DNA of 64,000 nt from Bacteroidales bacterium (GCA_013141385.1 JABFRB010000002.1:248001-312000), one strand, 5' to 3'; positions 16,275 to 25,752 are shown, counted from the stretch's first letter. The notes: generated by a model not told the origin, from the letters alone. Program-made: numbers and translations.

Positions 16275-17618
16275 TTATTCATTTTGATCTTTAGTTTCGA
16301 TCTCATCCTTAATTAATCCCTTATGAACGGCTGTTTCCCAAATTGGAATTACTGGAAAAAGTTTTGCTAAAACAGAGATTATCATTAAAACCATGATTAT
16401 CGGTGCAATTGAAATCAAAATTTCAATCAAAGTAGGAGAATAAACCATGAAGTTACTTGGTTCGTGCTGAATTGGGAGAAATGGGTGCTCTTGTACTGGA
16501 ACGACAATGATATAACGTTTTAGCCAAGATCCAATAAGCACGAAGATTCCGATTATCAACATTGGTAATGGTTTTCGGAATGGCTTCATTAATAGAAGAA
16601 TGATAGGGATTATTAAACCAAGCCCTTGAACTCCCCAAAAAAGTAAAGCATGCTCACCTGCAAATAGTTGACGTAGATGAACAGCATCAAACTTTTTCAT
16701 CTTATATCCAGGAACCAAAAATTCGTTAAGATTAAAATAGAGATAAACTAATGAAACTAGGACTAAAAGTTTAGCAACTTTATCAAAATGAAAATCAGTT
16801 ATATAGTTCTCCAGTTTATAGTTTTTTCTAAAGAAAAACATCGCAATAATTAAGCATGAAAGACCTGATACAAATGCGCCACTAACGAAATAAGGTCCGA
16901 AAATTGATGAATCCCACCCAGGACGCAAGGTTACCGCAAAAAGCCACGAAGTTACAGTGTGAATGGATAAAGCAACTGGGATAATCAAAATCAACATTAC
17001 AACAGTTGATTTTTTTATGATCTTAACCTCCTCTTTTGTTCCTCTCCAGCCAAGTGAAAGAATCTCGTACAGTTTCTGTAGTAGTTTGGGTCTACCTTCA
17101 AGATTACCTTTCCCGTAAGCTAAATCAGGAATTAACGTGATATATAAAAGAAGTAAACTGATTAAAAAATAGGTTGAAACAACGGTAACATCCCAAAGTA
17201 TAGGCGATTGAACTCTGCCATGGATAAAAACATTGGCTAACCTTTCGGGGCGCCCCATATCAGAGACAATTACTAATCCAGCAACAGCAGCAAATGCAAC
17301 TGCAATAATCTCAGCAATTCTTGTTAAAGGAGTAACCCATTTTTGTCCCGATAATCCAACAACTCCGCTAACTAGCATTCCAACTAAACTCGTTGCAACA
17401 AAGAAAACAAAGTTTGAAATGTAAATACCCCATGACACGTAATCGCGAATACCTGCAACCCCTAATCCGTCTCGAAGTTGAATGGAATATGCGTAGAGAC
17501 AAATTAGTAGAACTAATGAAAGGAATCCCATCCAAATATGAAACTCTTTGTTGAGCCTAACTGTTCGAAATAGATCTTTTGAAAGATTTTCTACAGTATT
17601 GGTTTGTAATTCCGCCAT
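16275..17618 (-). CDS. NrfD/PsrC-type quinol-oxidising membrane subunit
   Basis: A 447-residue inner-membrane protein of about ten helices with the NrfD/polysulfide-reductase C pattern: DYVSWGIYISNFVFFVATS, SDMGRPERLANVFIHGRVQSP (the conserved GRPxR...H loop) and a C-terminal PTLIEILISIAPIIMVL. It takes electrons from menaquinol and passes them to the Fe-S protein encoded just before it (4-nt gap). Together with the cytochrome c downstream this recalls alternative complex III in reduced form, without the pentahaem ActA or the large ActB. Confidence 0.88.
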   Translation of the reverse strand: MAELQTNTVENLSKDLFRTVRLNKEFHIWMGFLSLVLLICLYAYSIQLRDGLGVAGIRDYVSWGIYISNFVFFVATSLVGMLVSGVVGLSGQKWVTPLTRIAEIIAVAFAAVAGLVIVSDMGRPERLANVFIHGRVQSPILWDVTVVSTYFLISLLLLYITLIPDLAYGKGNLEGRPKLLQKLYEILSLGWRGTKEEVKIIKKSTVVMLILIIPVALSIHTVTSWLFAVTLRPGWDSSIFGPYFVSGAFVSGLSCLIIAMFFFRKNYKLENYITDFHFDKVAKLLVLVSLVYLYFNLNEFLVPGYKMKKFDAVHLRQLFAGEHALLFWGVQGLGLIIPIILLLMKPFRKPLPMLIIGIFVLIGSWLKRYIIVVPVQEHPFLPIQHEPSNFMVYSPTLIEILISIAPIIMVLMIISVLAKLFPVIPIWETAVHKGLIKDEIETKDQNE

Positions 17619-17621
17619 ATC

Positions 17622-18560
17622 CTATGATTTATTTTCAGTTTCAGAACTATCGGAGAATGGAAACAATCTATTCTTTGGAGGTAGATAGAAAACTCTTGGT
17701 TTTGTTCCCAACTCTTCCATTAGTTGATATGCACCATTATCTTTTAATAGTTGACTTAAGCGAACGGTTTCTTTTGTTGTACCGTTTGTAACAGCATCCT
17801 CGTTCTCATCTCCAAAATAGTAAACACCATTAGGACAAGCTGAAACGCAGTAGGGGAGTTTGTTTATTCTAAGTCTATCTGCACTGAAACAACACTTTGT
17901 GATTGTTCCTTTCTTCTGTGGTACATTCAGTTCAATATCATAAGCCAACTCTTTATCCTTTTCGGCATCCTTAGGTTCAAACCAGTTGAACGAGCGGGCA
18001 GAGTATGGGCAAGCAGCAATGCAAAACCGACAACCAATGCATCTTTCATTATCAATAAGTACAATTCCATCGTTACGCTTAAAGGTTGCATCAACAGGGC
18101 AAACGGAAACGCAAGGTGGGTTGTCGCAGTGTTGACAAGGCTTAGGCATATGGTAAGCAGGGGTTCTGTCGGTATCCTTCATCTGAAGAGTGTTGATATG
18201 ATATTGCTCGGGTCTCAGATGATGAGCCGATTGGCAAGAATCGATACATTTTCGTGCATTACGACATTTTGAAAGGTCAACAACCATTACCCAACTCTTT
18301 CCAGGAATACCTTCTCTACCTCGTTCCTGAAGTTCAGTTAAACGATCAACATCAATTGACTTAATATCTAAAGAATCTACCTCTACCAACTTGCCATCAG
18401 CAGTGAGTAATTTAACGTTTTGACCCTTCTTTTTTTCTTCGAAACGCTTGGCTGCATAGAGCGAACTTCCTAAGGCAATCCCCCCTAAACCAATTAGACC
18501 AATATTTTTAACAAAATCTCTTCGTGATTTAGGTTTTGGGTTTTTGGATTCATCTTCCAT
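17622..18560 (-). CDS. TAT-exported 4Fe-4S protein (HybA/NrfC-like)
   Basis: A 312-residue protein with a twin-arginine signal (KSRRDFVKNIGLIGLGG, about residues 12-28) and four cysteine groups. They are CRNARKCIDSC, HCDNPPCVSVCPVDATF, CIGCRFCIAACPYSA and TKCCF...YCVSACPNG. The first group has Ala where the second Cys of a ferredoxin motif normally stands, so cluster 1 may be altered. It is the periplasmic electron-transfer partner of the NrfD-like subunit and the first gene of the operon. The frame opens 22 codons earlier, but the ATG at 18560 sits properly before the TAT signal. Confidence 0.9.
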   Translation of the reverse strand: MEDESKNPKPKSRRDFVKNIGLIGLGGIALGSSLYAAKRFEEKKKGQNVKLLTADGKLVEVDSLDIKSIDVDRLTELQERGREGIPGKSWVMVVDLSKCRNARKCIDSCQSAHHLRPEQYHINTLQMKDTDRTPAYHMPKPCQHCDNPPCVSVCPVDATFKRNDGIVLIDNERCIGCRFCIAACPYSARSFNWFEPKDAEKDKELAYDIELNVPQKKGTITKCCFSADRLRINKLPYCVSACPNGVYYFGDENEDAVTNGTTKETVRLSQLLKDNGAYQLMEELGTKPRVFYLPPKNRLFPFSDSSETENKS

Positions 18561-18599
18561 AGGTAATAGAAAGTTATAAAATGAGAATTTGTTGATTTT

Positions 18600-18631
18600 C
18601 AAATGTATCGAAAAATGGCATATCAATCAAC
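18600..18631 (-). promoter_or_regulatory. promoter of the respiratory operon
   Basis: On the minus strand GTTG (18631-18628), a 20-nt spacer and TACATTTG (18607-18600) match the Bacteroidota -33/-7 pattern. The transcription start is expected near 18593, about 33 nt before the Fe-S protein ATG. Confidence 0.6.
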
Positions 18632-18641
18632 AGCATAAAAC

Positions 18642-18680
18642 AGAAAAACCGCAAAGATTGATATTAATCACTCTGCGGTT
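18642..18680 (-). terminator. rho-independent terminator of the DUF4870 gene
   Basis: AACCGCA (18674-18680 read in reverse) pairs with TGCGGTT across a 20-nt loop that can itself pair as GATT/AATC. On the minus strand it is followed by TTT and a T-rich run. Confidence 0.65.
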
Positions 18681-18723
18681 AGTCTAACAATTATCTTTTG
18701 AAAAATGTTTAACTTTTTGAAAT

Positions 18724-19080
18724 TTATTTAATAAACGCAATTGTAAGTGGATATTTAAACCTTTCCCCGTTATTAGATTTTACTGATGCTACAATAATCA
18801 TAACAAGATTCAATACACCTAAGGCAATTAATGCAAAGATTCCAATAACTAGAAGGATCATAATCCCTGAAACAAGCATCCAGAGAGTCATAGAGATTTG
18901 AAAGTTTAGTGCATCCTTTCCCTGACGATCAACTTCAGAATATTGATCCTTTTTCATCAACCAAAAAATTAATGGTCCAAAAATATGTCCTAAAGGAATA
19001 ATAGCACCACTTAAAGCGCTTAGATGGCAAAGCGTTGAGAATGTTTGCTCTTCGGAGTTGATGTAGTTTATTTCTCGCAT
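18724..19080 (-). CDS. DUF4870 (Tic20-like) membrane protein
   Basis: A 118-residue protein with the DUF4870 pattern: FSTLCHLSALSGAIIPLGHI, GPLIFWLMKKDQ, a short FQISMTLWML stretch and a C-terminal pair of helices ending in VKSNNGERFKYPLTI. It probably has four helices in the inner membrane. The function of the family is unknown. It is a single gene between the respiratory operon promoter and ettA. Confidence 0.85.
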   Translation of the reverse strand: MREINYINSEEQTFSTLCHLSALSGAIIPLGHIFGPLIFWLMKKDQYSEVDRQGKDALNFQISMTLWMLVSGIMILLVIGIFALIALGVLNLVMIIVASVKSNNGERFKYPLTIAFIK

Positions 19081-19129
19081 ATTAATGATGTTTAAGTTGC
19101 TTGATTTTGGTTTTCACTTTTCACTTTTT

Positions 19130-20803
19130 TTACTCCATCAACTTCCTATACTTTATTCTATGTGGCCCTTCATCACCTAGTCGCTTGCGACGATTCTCAA
19201 CATAGTCAGAGTATGATCCTTCAAAGAAAAATACCTGTGAGTTTCCCTCAAAAGCAAGTATATGTGTTGCAACTCGATCGAGGAACCAACGGTCGTGAGA
19301 GATGATTACTGCACAGCCTGCAAAATTATCGATACCCTCTTCAAGTGCACGTAAAGTATTTACATCGATGTCGTTGGTGGGCTCATCGAGTAAGATAACA
19401 TTTCCTTCCTCCTGCAACGCAAGGGCTAGATGTAACCTGTTACGCTCACCACCCGAAAGAATATTGCACTTCTTCTCCTGATCTGCCCCTGAGAAGTTGA
19501 ATCGGGCAACGTAAGCTCTAGCATTTATTTGCTTACCTCCAAGCATGATATTGTCGGCACCTCTTGAAATAACCTCATAAACGGTTTTATCGGGTTCAAT
19601 AGATTTATGCTGCTGATCAACATAGGCTATTTTAACTGTTTCACCAACATTGAACTCTCCACTATCAACCTTATCGATACCCATCATTAATCGGAAAAGC
19701 GTTGTTTTACCTGCTCCATTAGGACCAATTACGCCAACAATACCGTTGGGTGGGAGGTTAAATTCAAGGTTTTCGAATAGTAATTTATCACCATAAGCTT
19801 TAGTAACTTGCTTAACTTCAATTACAACGTTACCCAACCGAGGTCCATTTGGAATGAAAAGTTCTAGTTTATCTTCTTTCTGCTTTACATCCTCATTTAA
19901 AAGTCTATCGTAGGCTGATAATCTAGCTTTTGATTTTGCTTGTCTTGCCTTGGGCGACATTCTAACCCATTCAAGTTCGCGCTCAAGCGTTTTCTTGCGT
20001 TTGCTTTCGGTCTTTTCCTCTTGAGCCATTCGCTTGGTCTTCTGATCTAACCAAGATGAGTAGTTTCCTTTCCAAGGAATACCTTCCCCTCGGTCGAGTT
20101 CAAGAATCCAACCGGCGACGTTATCGAGGAAGTAGCGGTCGTGGGTTATTGCAATTACTGTACCTTTATACTGCTGGAGGTGCATTTCGAGCCATTGTAC
20201 GGATTCCGCATCAAGGTGGTTGGTGGGTTCGTCGAGTAAGAGTATTTCAGGTTCGCGGAGTAGAAGGCGGCAAAGAGCAACTCTACGACGTTCTCCCCCA
20301 GAAAGAACTTTTACCATTGCATCGGGCTCAGGACAGCGAAGTGCATCCATAGCACGTTCAAGTTTTGAATCTAGATTCCATCCATCAGTATGGTCTATCT
20401 TTTCGGTTATTTCACCTTGGCGTTCAATCAGTTTATTCATCTGATCATCGTCCATGGGTTCACCGAATTTGACATTTATTTCTTCATACTCTTTTAATAG
20501 GTCAACGACTTCTTGAACTCCTTCTTGCACAATCTCCTTTACCGTTTTTGTCTCATCGAGTTGTGGATCTTGCTCAAGATATCCAACTCTGTAACCAGGA
20601 GAAAAGACAACTTCTCCTTGAAACGATTTTTCTACCCCAGCAATAATCTTTAAAAGAGTTGACTTTCCTGATCCGTTTAACCCTATAATGCCAATCTTTG
20701 CTCCATAGAAGAAAGAAAGGTATATGTTGTTTAGTACTTTCTTGTGAGGTGGGAATGTTTTGCTCAACCCAACCATCGAAAAAATAATCTTTTCGTCAGC
20801 CAT
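19130..20803 (-). CDS. ettA: energy-dependent translational throttle protein EttA
   Basis: A 557-residue soluble ABC-F protein with two ATPase domains. Walker A motifs are GLNGSGKST (about residue 41) and GPNGAGKTT (about 360). Signatures are LSGGERRRVALCR and LSGGERNRLHLA, and Walker B regions are LLLDEPTNHLD and ILLDEPTNDID. The linker between domains and the C-terminal RKRLGDEGPHRIKYRKL are EttA-like. EttA binds the ribosomal E site and gates entry into elongation according to ATP/ADP ratio. The length matches E. coli EttA. Confidence 0.95.
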   Translation of the reverse strand: MADEKIIFSMVGLSKTFPPHKKVLNNIYLSFFYGAKIGIIGLNGSGKSTLLKIIAGVEKSFQGEVVFSPGYRVGYLEQDPQLDETKTVKEIVQEGVQEVVDLLKEYEEINVKFGEPMDDDQMNKLIERQGEITEKIDHTDGWNLDSKLERAMDALRCPEPDAMVKVLSGGERRRVALCRLLLREPEILLLDEPTNHLDAESVQWLEMHLQQYKGTVIAITHDRYFLDNVAGWILELDRGEGIPWKGNYSSWLDQKTKRMAQEEKTESKRKKTLERELEWVRMSPKARQAKSKARLSAYDRLLNEDVKQKEDKLELFIPNGPRLGNVVIEVKQVTKAYGDKLLFENLEFNLPPNGIVGVIGPNGAGKTTLFRLMMGIDKVDSGEFNVGETVKIAYVDQQHKSIEPDKTVYEVISRGADNIMLGGKQINARAYVARFNFSGADQEKKCNILSGGERNRLHLALALQEEGNVILLDEPTNDIDVNTLRALEEGIDNFAGCAVIISHDRWFLDRVATHILAFEGNSQVFFFEGSYSDYVENRRKRLGDEGPHRIKYRKLME

Positions 20804-20845
20804 AATATATATTTGTCGTCAATTATAAACTATGTAATAAAAGCA

Positions 20846-20877
20846 ACCGCTGTCAGTAAATTATACCAGACAGCGGT
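20846..20877 (-). terminator. terminator after the secreted 284-aa protein gene
   Basis: ACCGCTGTC and GACAGCGGT form a 9-bp stem with a 14-nt loop. On the minus strand the stem is followed by a T-rich stretch (ttgcttttatt). Confidence 0.6.
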
Positions 20878-20900
20878 AAAGTTATAAAATGTTAGTGTAT

Positions 20901-21755
20901 TTACTTTCTTCCTATTTTTTTGAAATCAGAATCGAGGAAACCATCACCTTCTCCATCCGACTTAGATATTGTATGATAGTCGAAGTAGTAGGCTTGGTCA
21001 TCACCCGCACTAAGCAATATTTTATAGCAACGTGCTTGCAACCTTGTACCATCAGGACCTACTTTATGTAGGTAAATAACGTTTGGATTTTTTTCAGCAA
21101 TTGCCTTTTCGATATTATCTGTAGTAACAACTTTAACGGTATAAGGATAGTTTTTTCTTATTTTTACTAGTTCTCTCGTGGTTTTTTCAAGATCATTTTC
21201 AACAACCCAAAGCTCTTTATTCTTTACATCCTTGGTGTTTTTGTTGTAGTAATCAAAAATGTTATTCTTTATTAATGTTGGGTTCTGATCGATAAGTTTG
21301 ATATGTGCTTGCATAAATCGAATCAACCCTTCAATTTTATAAATGTAGTTGTCTTCAGGAACACTAAAGTAACTTAGTGGTACTGAACATACATCAGGCA
21401 TATCAGTAAGTTTTTTCACGGCAGCACCCATCGAAAGGCTCATGAAATTATATACAGCTGGAATTTTGTCCTTATCGAACTTCATTTGAATCAAAACTAA
21501 AAACGATTTTTCTATATCGCTACGCATGGTTTCAAACTCCTTTGTAGTAATAAATTTATAAGGTGTGATTTTCCATGATTTTTCAACGGCATCCTTTATT
21601 TTAAAATTGTAGCCCGACATAGGATTGTCCTCTAAAACTACGTATGTTGTAGATTTAAGGAATGCTTTAACATCCTCTGATCTTACAAGGTTTCGCTCAG
21701 CAAATGAGGATATACAGAAACTAACCAAAAGGGTTAAAAAAACTATTTTTTTCAT
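20901..21755 (-). CDS. hypothetical secreted protein
   Basis: A 284-residue protein with a clear signal peptide (MKKIVFLTLLVSFCISSFAE). The mature part is mixed alpha/beta with no known motif. Notable stretches are TYVVLEDNPMSGYNFKIKDA near the N-terminus and CYKILLSAGDDQAYYFDYHT near the C-terminus. I do not recognise a domain. The ATG at 21755 is chosen over an upstream one because it starts the signal peptide. A TAACTTTG -7 box lies 30 nt upstream and a terminator follows, so it appears to be monocistronic. Confidence 0.75.
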   Translation of the reverse strand: MKKIVFLTLLVSFCISSFAERNLVRSEDVKAFLKSTTYVVLEDNPMSGYNFKIKDAVEKSWKITPYKFITTKEFETMRSDIEKSFLVLIQMKFDKDKIPAVYNFMSLSMGAAVKKLTDMPDVCSVPLSYFSVPEDNYIYKIEGLIRFMQAHIKLIDQNPTLIKNNIFDYYNKNTKDVKNKELWVVENDLEKTTRELVKIRKNYPYTVKVVTTDNIEKAIAEKNPNVIYLHKVGPDGTRLQARCYKILLSAGDDQAYYFDYHTISKSDGEGDGFLDSDFKKIGRK

Positions 21756-21785
21756 TTTATATGGTTTTAAAGTTATTTCTAATTG

Positions 21786-21793
21786 CAAAGTTA
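21786..21793 (-). promoter_or_regulatory. -7 box for the secreted protein gene
   Basis: On the minus strand TAACTTTG fits TAnnTTTG, and the transcription start would be near 21779. No clear -33 box was seen. Confidence 0.4.
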
Positions 21794-22007
21794 AAAGAAT
21801 GTTTGGGTTGATTATAAAACTTTTGGTAGGATTTCATTTAAAACATCAACAACATGTAAAACGAAAATTTGTTGATAGTTAAGTAAAATGCTATGACATC
21901 GAGTTAAAGGGAATTTTATGAAATCCAATAATCTTGTTGTATACAATACTGTTATTAAAAAACAATTTTGAATTGACGTTATCCGAAGTTTTATACGAAT
22001 AAAAGCA

Positions 22008-22040
22008 TTTGAACTAGTTATTGTTTTTTTTGTACTTTTG
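22008..22040 (+). promoter_or_regulatory. promoter of the acyltransferase fusion gene
   Basis: TTTG (22008-22011), a 21-nt spacer and TACTTTTG (22033-22040) match the Bacteroidota consensus. The leader to the ATG at 22202 is about 155 nt and contains a hairpin at 22085-22126 (GTTGAATAAT...TTATTCAAC with an inner TTAGTCG/CGACTTAA stem). Confidence 0.6.
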
Positions 22041-22201
22041 CTCGGTGTGGTTTGGATTATCTGGAAATTTTAAAAGGTTAATGGGTTGAATAATAGATTA
22101 GTCGTTATGCGACTTAATTATTCAACTTGTATGGTTTTTTGGATTTGTATCTGTTAATTTATTTGATATCCCGATTATTTCAAATTTTATTTATTAAGAA
22201 A

Positions 22202-24022
22202 ATGAATCTATTCGATAGAGAAGAACTTAAGAGAGCAACGAATCTTAAAATTGGGGGGAATAGTATTGCAAGGCTACTTATGATACTACTTAGGCTAAAT
22301 AAAGTTAATCAACTTTATACTAAAATAGCCAATAAACAAGGATTAGAGTTTCTTGACTCGGCATTAGATTCAATTCAAGTAAAATATGAAATTAACCCAG
22401 AAGAACTAAAGAGAATTCCCAAAACAGGGCCGTTTATTGCGATATCAAATCACCCCTATGGTGGAATCGACGGTATGTTAAGCATTAAGTTGATGGTTGA
22501 GACTCGACCTGATTTCAAGAATCTTGGCAATTACCTTATTCAGAAAATACCTCAACTTCAGGAATTTATTATCCCAGTTGATCCATTTGAGGGAAAAAAT
22601 AACAAGTTCAATAGCGTTGGCGGAATTAAAACGGCATTAAATCATATAAAAGAGGGCAAAGCATTGGGAATTTTCCCTGCTGGAGAAGTTTCAACCTATC
22701 ATAACAATGAGGATGAGGGAGCTGTCGACCGCCAATGGCAGCTTTCCATGATTAAATTCATTCGAAAAGCTGAAGTACCTGTAGTCCCTATCTTTTTTCA
22801 GGGAACCAATAGCAGGTTGTTTCACCTACTTGGGCTAATCCATCCATCTCTCCGAACAGCTAAACTACCGTCGGAGATGCTCAACAAGAGGAATAAAGTT
22901 ATCAAAATTCGCATTGGCAATCCGATATCGGTTCAAGATCAAAGCGAATATACCGATATTGAGAGATTTGGAAGATTCTTGAGGTTGAAAACCTATGCTC
23001 TTGGATCAACTATTGAGGTTAGTAATTTCTTCAACTATAAATTAAAACCATCAGAAAAGCCTGAACCTATTATTGCACCTGCATCCAAGGAGATGATTGA
23101 GTGTGAGGTGGAAAAACTTCAGAGTCGCTACCTGCTTTTTAAGAGTAAGAATTTTAGCGTGATTTGCGCACCTTCAGTTGAAATGCCTAATCTGATGACA
23201 GAAATCGGTCGTCTACGAGAGGAAACTTTTCGTGATGTAGGAGAGGGAACAAATCGTTCAATTGATATTGATGAATTTGACTTATACTACTGGCAACTAT
23301 TTATATGGGATGAAGACGAGAAGAGGGTAGTTGGTGCCTATAGAGCTGGAAAAGGAAAAGAAATATTGGATAGATATGGTGTAAAGGGATTTTACATTAA
23401 TAGTTTATTCAAAATTGACGAGAAATTCTCATTTATTCTTGAACAAAGCATAGAATTGGGTAGATCATTTATTGTAAAGGATTATCAGCGCAAACCATTA
23501 CCCTTGTTTTTACTCTGGAAAGGAATTTTATATTTTTTGATAAAAAACCCAGAATATCGATATCTCATTGGTCCAGTAAGCATATCAAACAGGTTTTCCA
23601 GCTATACAAAAGGGTTGATAATTTCATTCATGAAGTCCAACTATTACAATCAGGATTTTGCTAGGTATATCAAACCACGAAACATGTTTCGTGTTCCTAT
23701 AAACAAGGAGGACTACGATATTATATTCAATAATTGCAGTGATATAAGCAGACTCGATAACTTGATTAAAGATATTGAACCCGATGATTTTAGAATGCCT
23801 GTACTTTTGAAGAAGTATGTCAAGCTGAACGGGAAAATAATAAGTTTTAACGTAGATCCTAAATTTAACGATGCACTGGATGGTCTTCTTATCCTAGACC
23901 TATTTCAGGTGCCAATCGATACAATTACCTCTCTTTCAAAAGAGATTAATGACAAATCCCTACTCGATCGATTCAACTTATCCGATTATACTTTTGAAAA
24001 GGAAGAGGTTAAAAATATCTAA
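22202..24022 (+). CDS. bifunctional acyltransferase (PlsC/OlsA-like plus GNAT/OlsB-like)
   Basis: A 606-residue protein. The N-terminal lysophospholipid-acyltransferase domain (about residues 30-260) has ISNHPYGGIDGM as the catalytic His/Asp block and IFPAGEVST as the acceptor-binding motif. The C-terminal part (about 300-530) is an OlsB-like N-acyltransferase with LREETFRDVGEGTN, DLYYWQLFIWDE and ELGRSFI. Such fusions make amino-acid lipids (ornithine or glycine lipids) by N-acylating the amino acid and then O-acylating the product. The frame opens at a TTG at 22127, but the ATG at 22202 is more plausible. A single-gene unit with its own promoter. Confidence 0.8.
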   Translation: MNLFDREELKRATNLKIGGNSIARLLMILLRLNKVNQLYTKIANKQGLEFLDSALDSIQVKYEINPEELKRIPKTGPFIAISNHPYGGIDGMLSIKLMVETRPDFKNLGNYLIQKIPQLQEFIIPVDPFEGKNNKFNSVGGIKTALNHIKEGKALGIFPAGEVSTYHNNEDEGAVDRQWQLSMIKFIRKAEVPVVPIFFQGTNSRLFHLLGLIHPSLRTAKLPSEMLNKRNKVIKIRIGNPISVQDQSEYTDIERFGRFLRLKTYALGSTIEVSNFFNYKLKPSEKPEPIIAPASKEMIECEVEKLQSRYLLFKSKNFSVICAPSVEMPNLMTEIGRLREETFRDVGEGTNRSIDIDEFDLYYWQLFIWDEDEKRVVGAYRAGKGKEILDRYGVKGFYINSLFKIDEKFSFILEQSIELGRSFIVKDYQRKPLPLFLLWKGILYFLIKNPEYRYLIGPVSISNRFSSYTKGLIISFMKSNYYNQDFARYIKPRNMFRVPINKEDYDIIFNNCSDISRLDNLIKDIEPDDFRMPVLLKKYVKLNGKIISFNVDPKFNDALDGLLILDLFQVPIDTITSLSKEINDKSLLDRFNLSDYTFEKEEVKNI

Positions 24023-24227
24023 ACACCCAATAACAATTTACTAATTATAAGGCAATTCTGATCATTTTCGATCACATGGATTGAGAACCCATTGCATTAG
24101 CAATAATTTCAATTACCATAAACTTTTATGGGTGATAGTATATGTTATATTGATAGATAGGTATTAAACTAATTAACCTGTGCACTGTCAAACAAATCAA
24201 CCAAAACTAAATTGAAAAAACTATTTT

Positions 24228-25463
24228 ATGAGAAAAATTCAAATTGTTACGTTGGTTCTCTGTCTTGGAATTCTTTTTTCCTGCAATAATGGACATAATA
24301 AGCCAACAGAAGCGGAATTAATTGAGCATGCGGTGGAATTACATAAAAAAATGGTAACTATTGATACTCATAATGACACCCCAATGAATTTTATTCGTCG
24401 TGGCTTTGATTTTAGTGGTGAAAAGAATACTGCCCGCGGAAGTCGTGTCGATTTACTTAGAATGGAAAAAGGAGGTCTTGATGCTGCATTCTTTGCAGTT
24501 TTTATTTCTCAAGGTGAGTGTACTCCAGATAAATACGAAAAGGTTAATAAGCGGGCTTTAGAAATACTTGATGCCGTTCATACACAGGTTGCTCATTTTC
24601 CAAACCGAGCGTCTATTGCAACAGATTCCTATGATATTTATAAACTAAAAAACGAGGGTAAGAGAGCAATTTATATTGGAATTGAAAACGGTTATCCGAT
24701 TGGAACAGATATTTCTTTGCTAAAAAAATATTATGATCTTGGGGCAAGATATGTAACCCTTTGCCATACAAGAAATAATCAGATATGCACCTCATCAACA
24801 GATCCCGATACATTAAACAAAAATGGACTTAGTGAATTTGGTCGTGAAGTGGTTAAGGAGATGAATAGATTGGGGATGATTGTAGATGTTTCTCATATTT
24901 CCGATAAATCTTTCTATGATGTCCTCGAACTTTCATCGGCCCCAGTTATAGCATCCCATAGTTGTTCAAGAGCAATTTGCAATAACCCTCGTAATTTATC
25001 TGATGAGATGCTTTTAAAACTAGCAGCAAAGGGTGGTGTTGTTCAGATGTGTATACTTAGCGATTATGTTAAAAAAATCGAAAAAACGCCAAAGAGAGAT
25101 AGCGCAAGAATGGCTCTAAGAAAAAAATATAACAATTTTCAGGATTTAACGGCACAACAGGATAGTCTAGCATCAATTGAGTGGCATGAAATAGAGGAAA
25201 AATACCCTCAAAAACTAGCCACAGTTTCTGATGTTGTAGATCACATCGATTATATGGTTAAAGTAATGGGTATTGAGCATGTTGGGATTGGAACCGATTT
25301 AGATGGAGGCGGTGGTGTTGATGGATGTAAGGATGCTTCGCAAATGATGAATATTACCGTTGAATTAATTCGAAGGGGCTATTCCGATGAGGATATCAAA
25401 AAGATATGGGGAGAAAATTTCTTAAAGGTTTTTAGAGAGGTTCAGTCATTTTCCAAGAATTAA
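24228..25463 (+). CDS. membrane dipeptidase (peptidase M19), lipoprotein
   Basis: A 411-residue lipoprotein: signal with lipobox LFSC (Cys about residue 19), then the renal-dipeptidase fold. Zinc and active-site landmarks are DTHNDTP, GIENGYPIG (bridging Glu), DVSHISD, SHSCSRAICNNPRNLSDE and HVGIGTDLDGGGG. It hydrolyses dipeptides, including D-containing ones, at the cell envelope. It is followed by a strong hairpin terminator and is probably monocistronic. Confidence 0.9.
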   Translation: MRKIQIVTLVLCLGILFSCNNGHNKPTEAELIEHAVELHKKMVTIDTHNDTPMNFIRRGFDFSGEKNTARGSRVDLLRMEKGGLDAAFFAVFISQGECTPDKYEKVNKRALEILDAVHTQVAHFPNRASIATDSYDIYKLKNEGKRAIYIGIENGYPIGTDISLLKKYYDLGARYVTLCHTRNNQICTSSTDPDTLNKNGLSEFGREVVKEMNRLGMIVDVSHISDKSFYDVLELSSAPVIASHSCSRAICNNPRNLSDEMLLKLAAKGGVVQMCILSDYVKKIEKTPKRDSARMALRKKYNNFQDLTAQQDSLASIEWHEIEEKYPQKLATVSDVVDHIDYMVKVMGIEHVGIGTDLDGGGGVDGCKDASQMMNITVELIRRGYSDEDIKKIWGENFLKVFREVQSFSKN

Positions 25464-25557
25464 ATTTACATTGACATTAATCTCTAGTTAGGGTTGCACA
25501 AACTTTTGGCTATTTCCCAGTCCGGACTTATAAATTTGTTTCCATGAGAGAACTTCT

Positions 25558-25600
25558 AACTGAACGAAGAAAATTTAGTTTTCTTCATTCAGTTTTAATT
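25558..25600 (+). terminator. terminator of the M19 peptidase gene
   Basis: AACTGAACGAAGAAAA pairs with TTTTCTTCATTCAGTT (16-bp stem, one mismatch, loop TTTAG), then TTAATTAAAT follows. The rest of the 343-nt gap 25464-25806 holds only the engB promoter. Confidence 0.65.
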
Positions 25601-25719
25601 AAATAAGCCAAAAGCAATGATATTCGGCATTTTAAGCGAAAGAATTTGGAATTAATCAGTATCCTATAAAATCCATATATTAGATAAATATCAGATATTC
25701 ATAATATTAGCATATTAGG

Positions 25720-25752
25720 TTTGGAATTGTTAAAATAAGTGCCGTATATTTG
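25720..25752 (+). promoter_or_regulatory. promoter of engB
   Basis: TTTG (25720-25723), 21-nt spacer, TATATTTG (25745-25752). The expected transcription start is near 25759, about 48 nt before the ATG. Confidence 0.65.
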
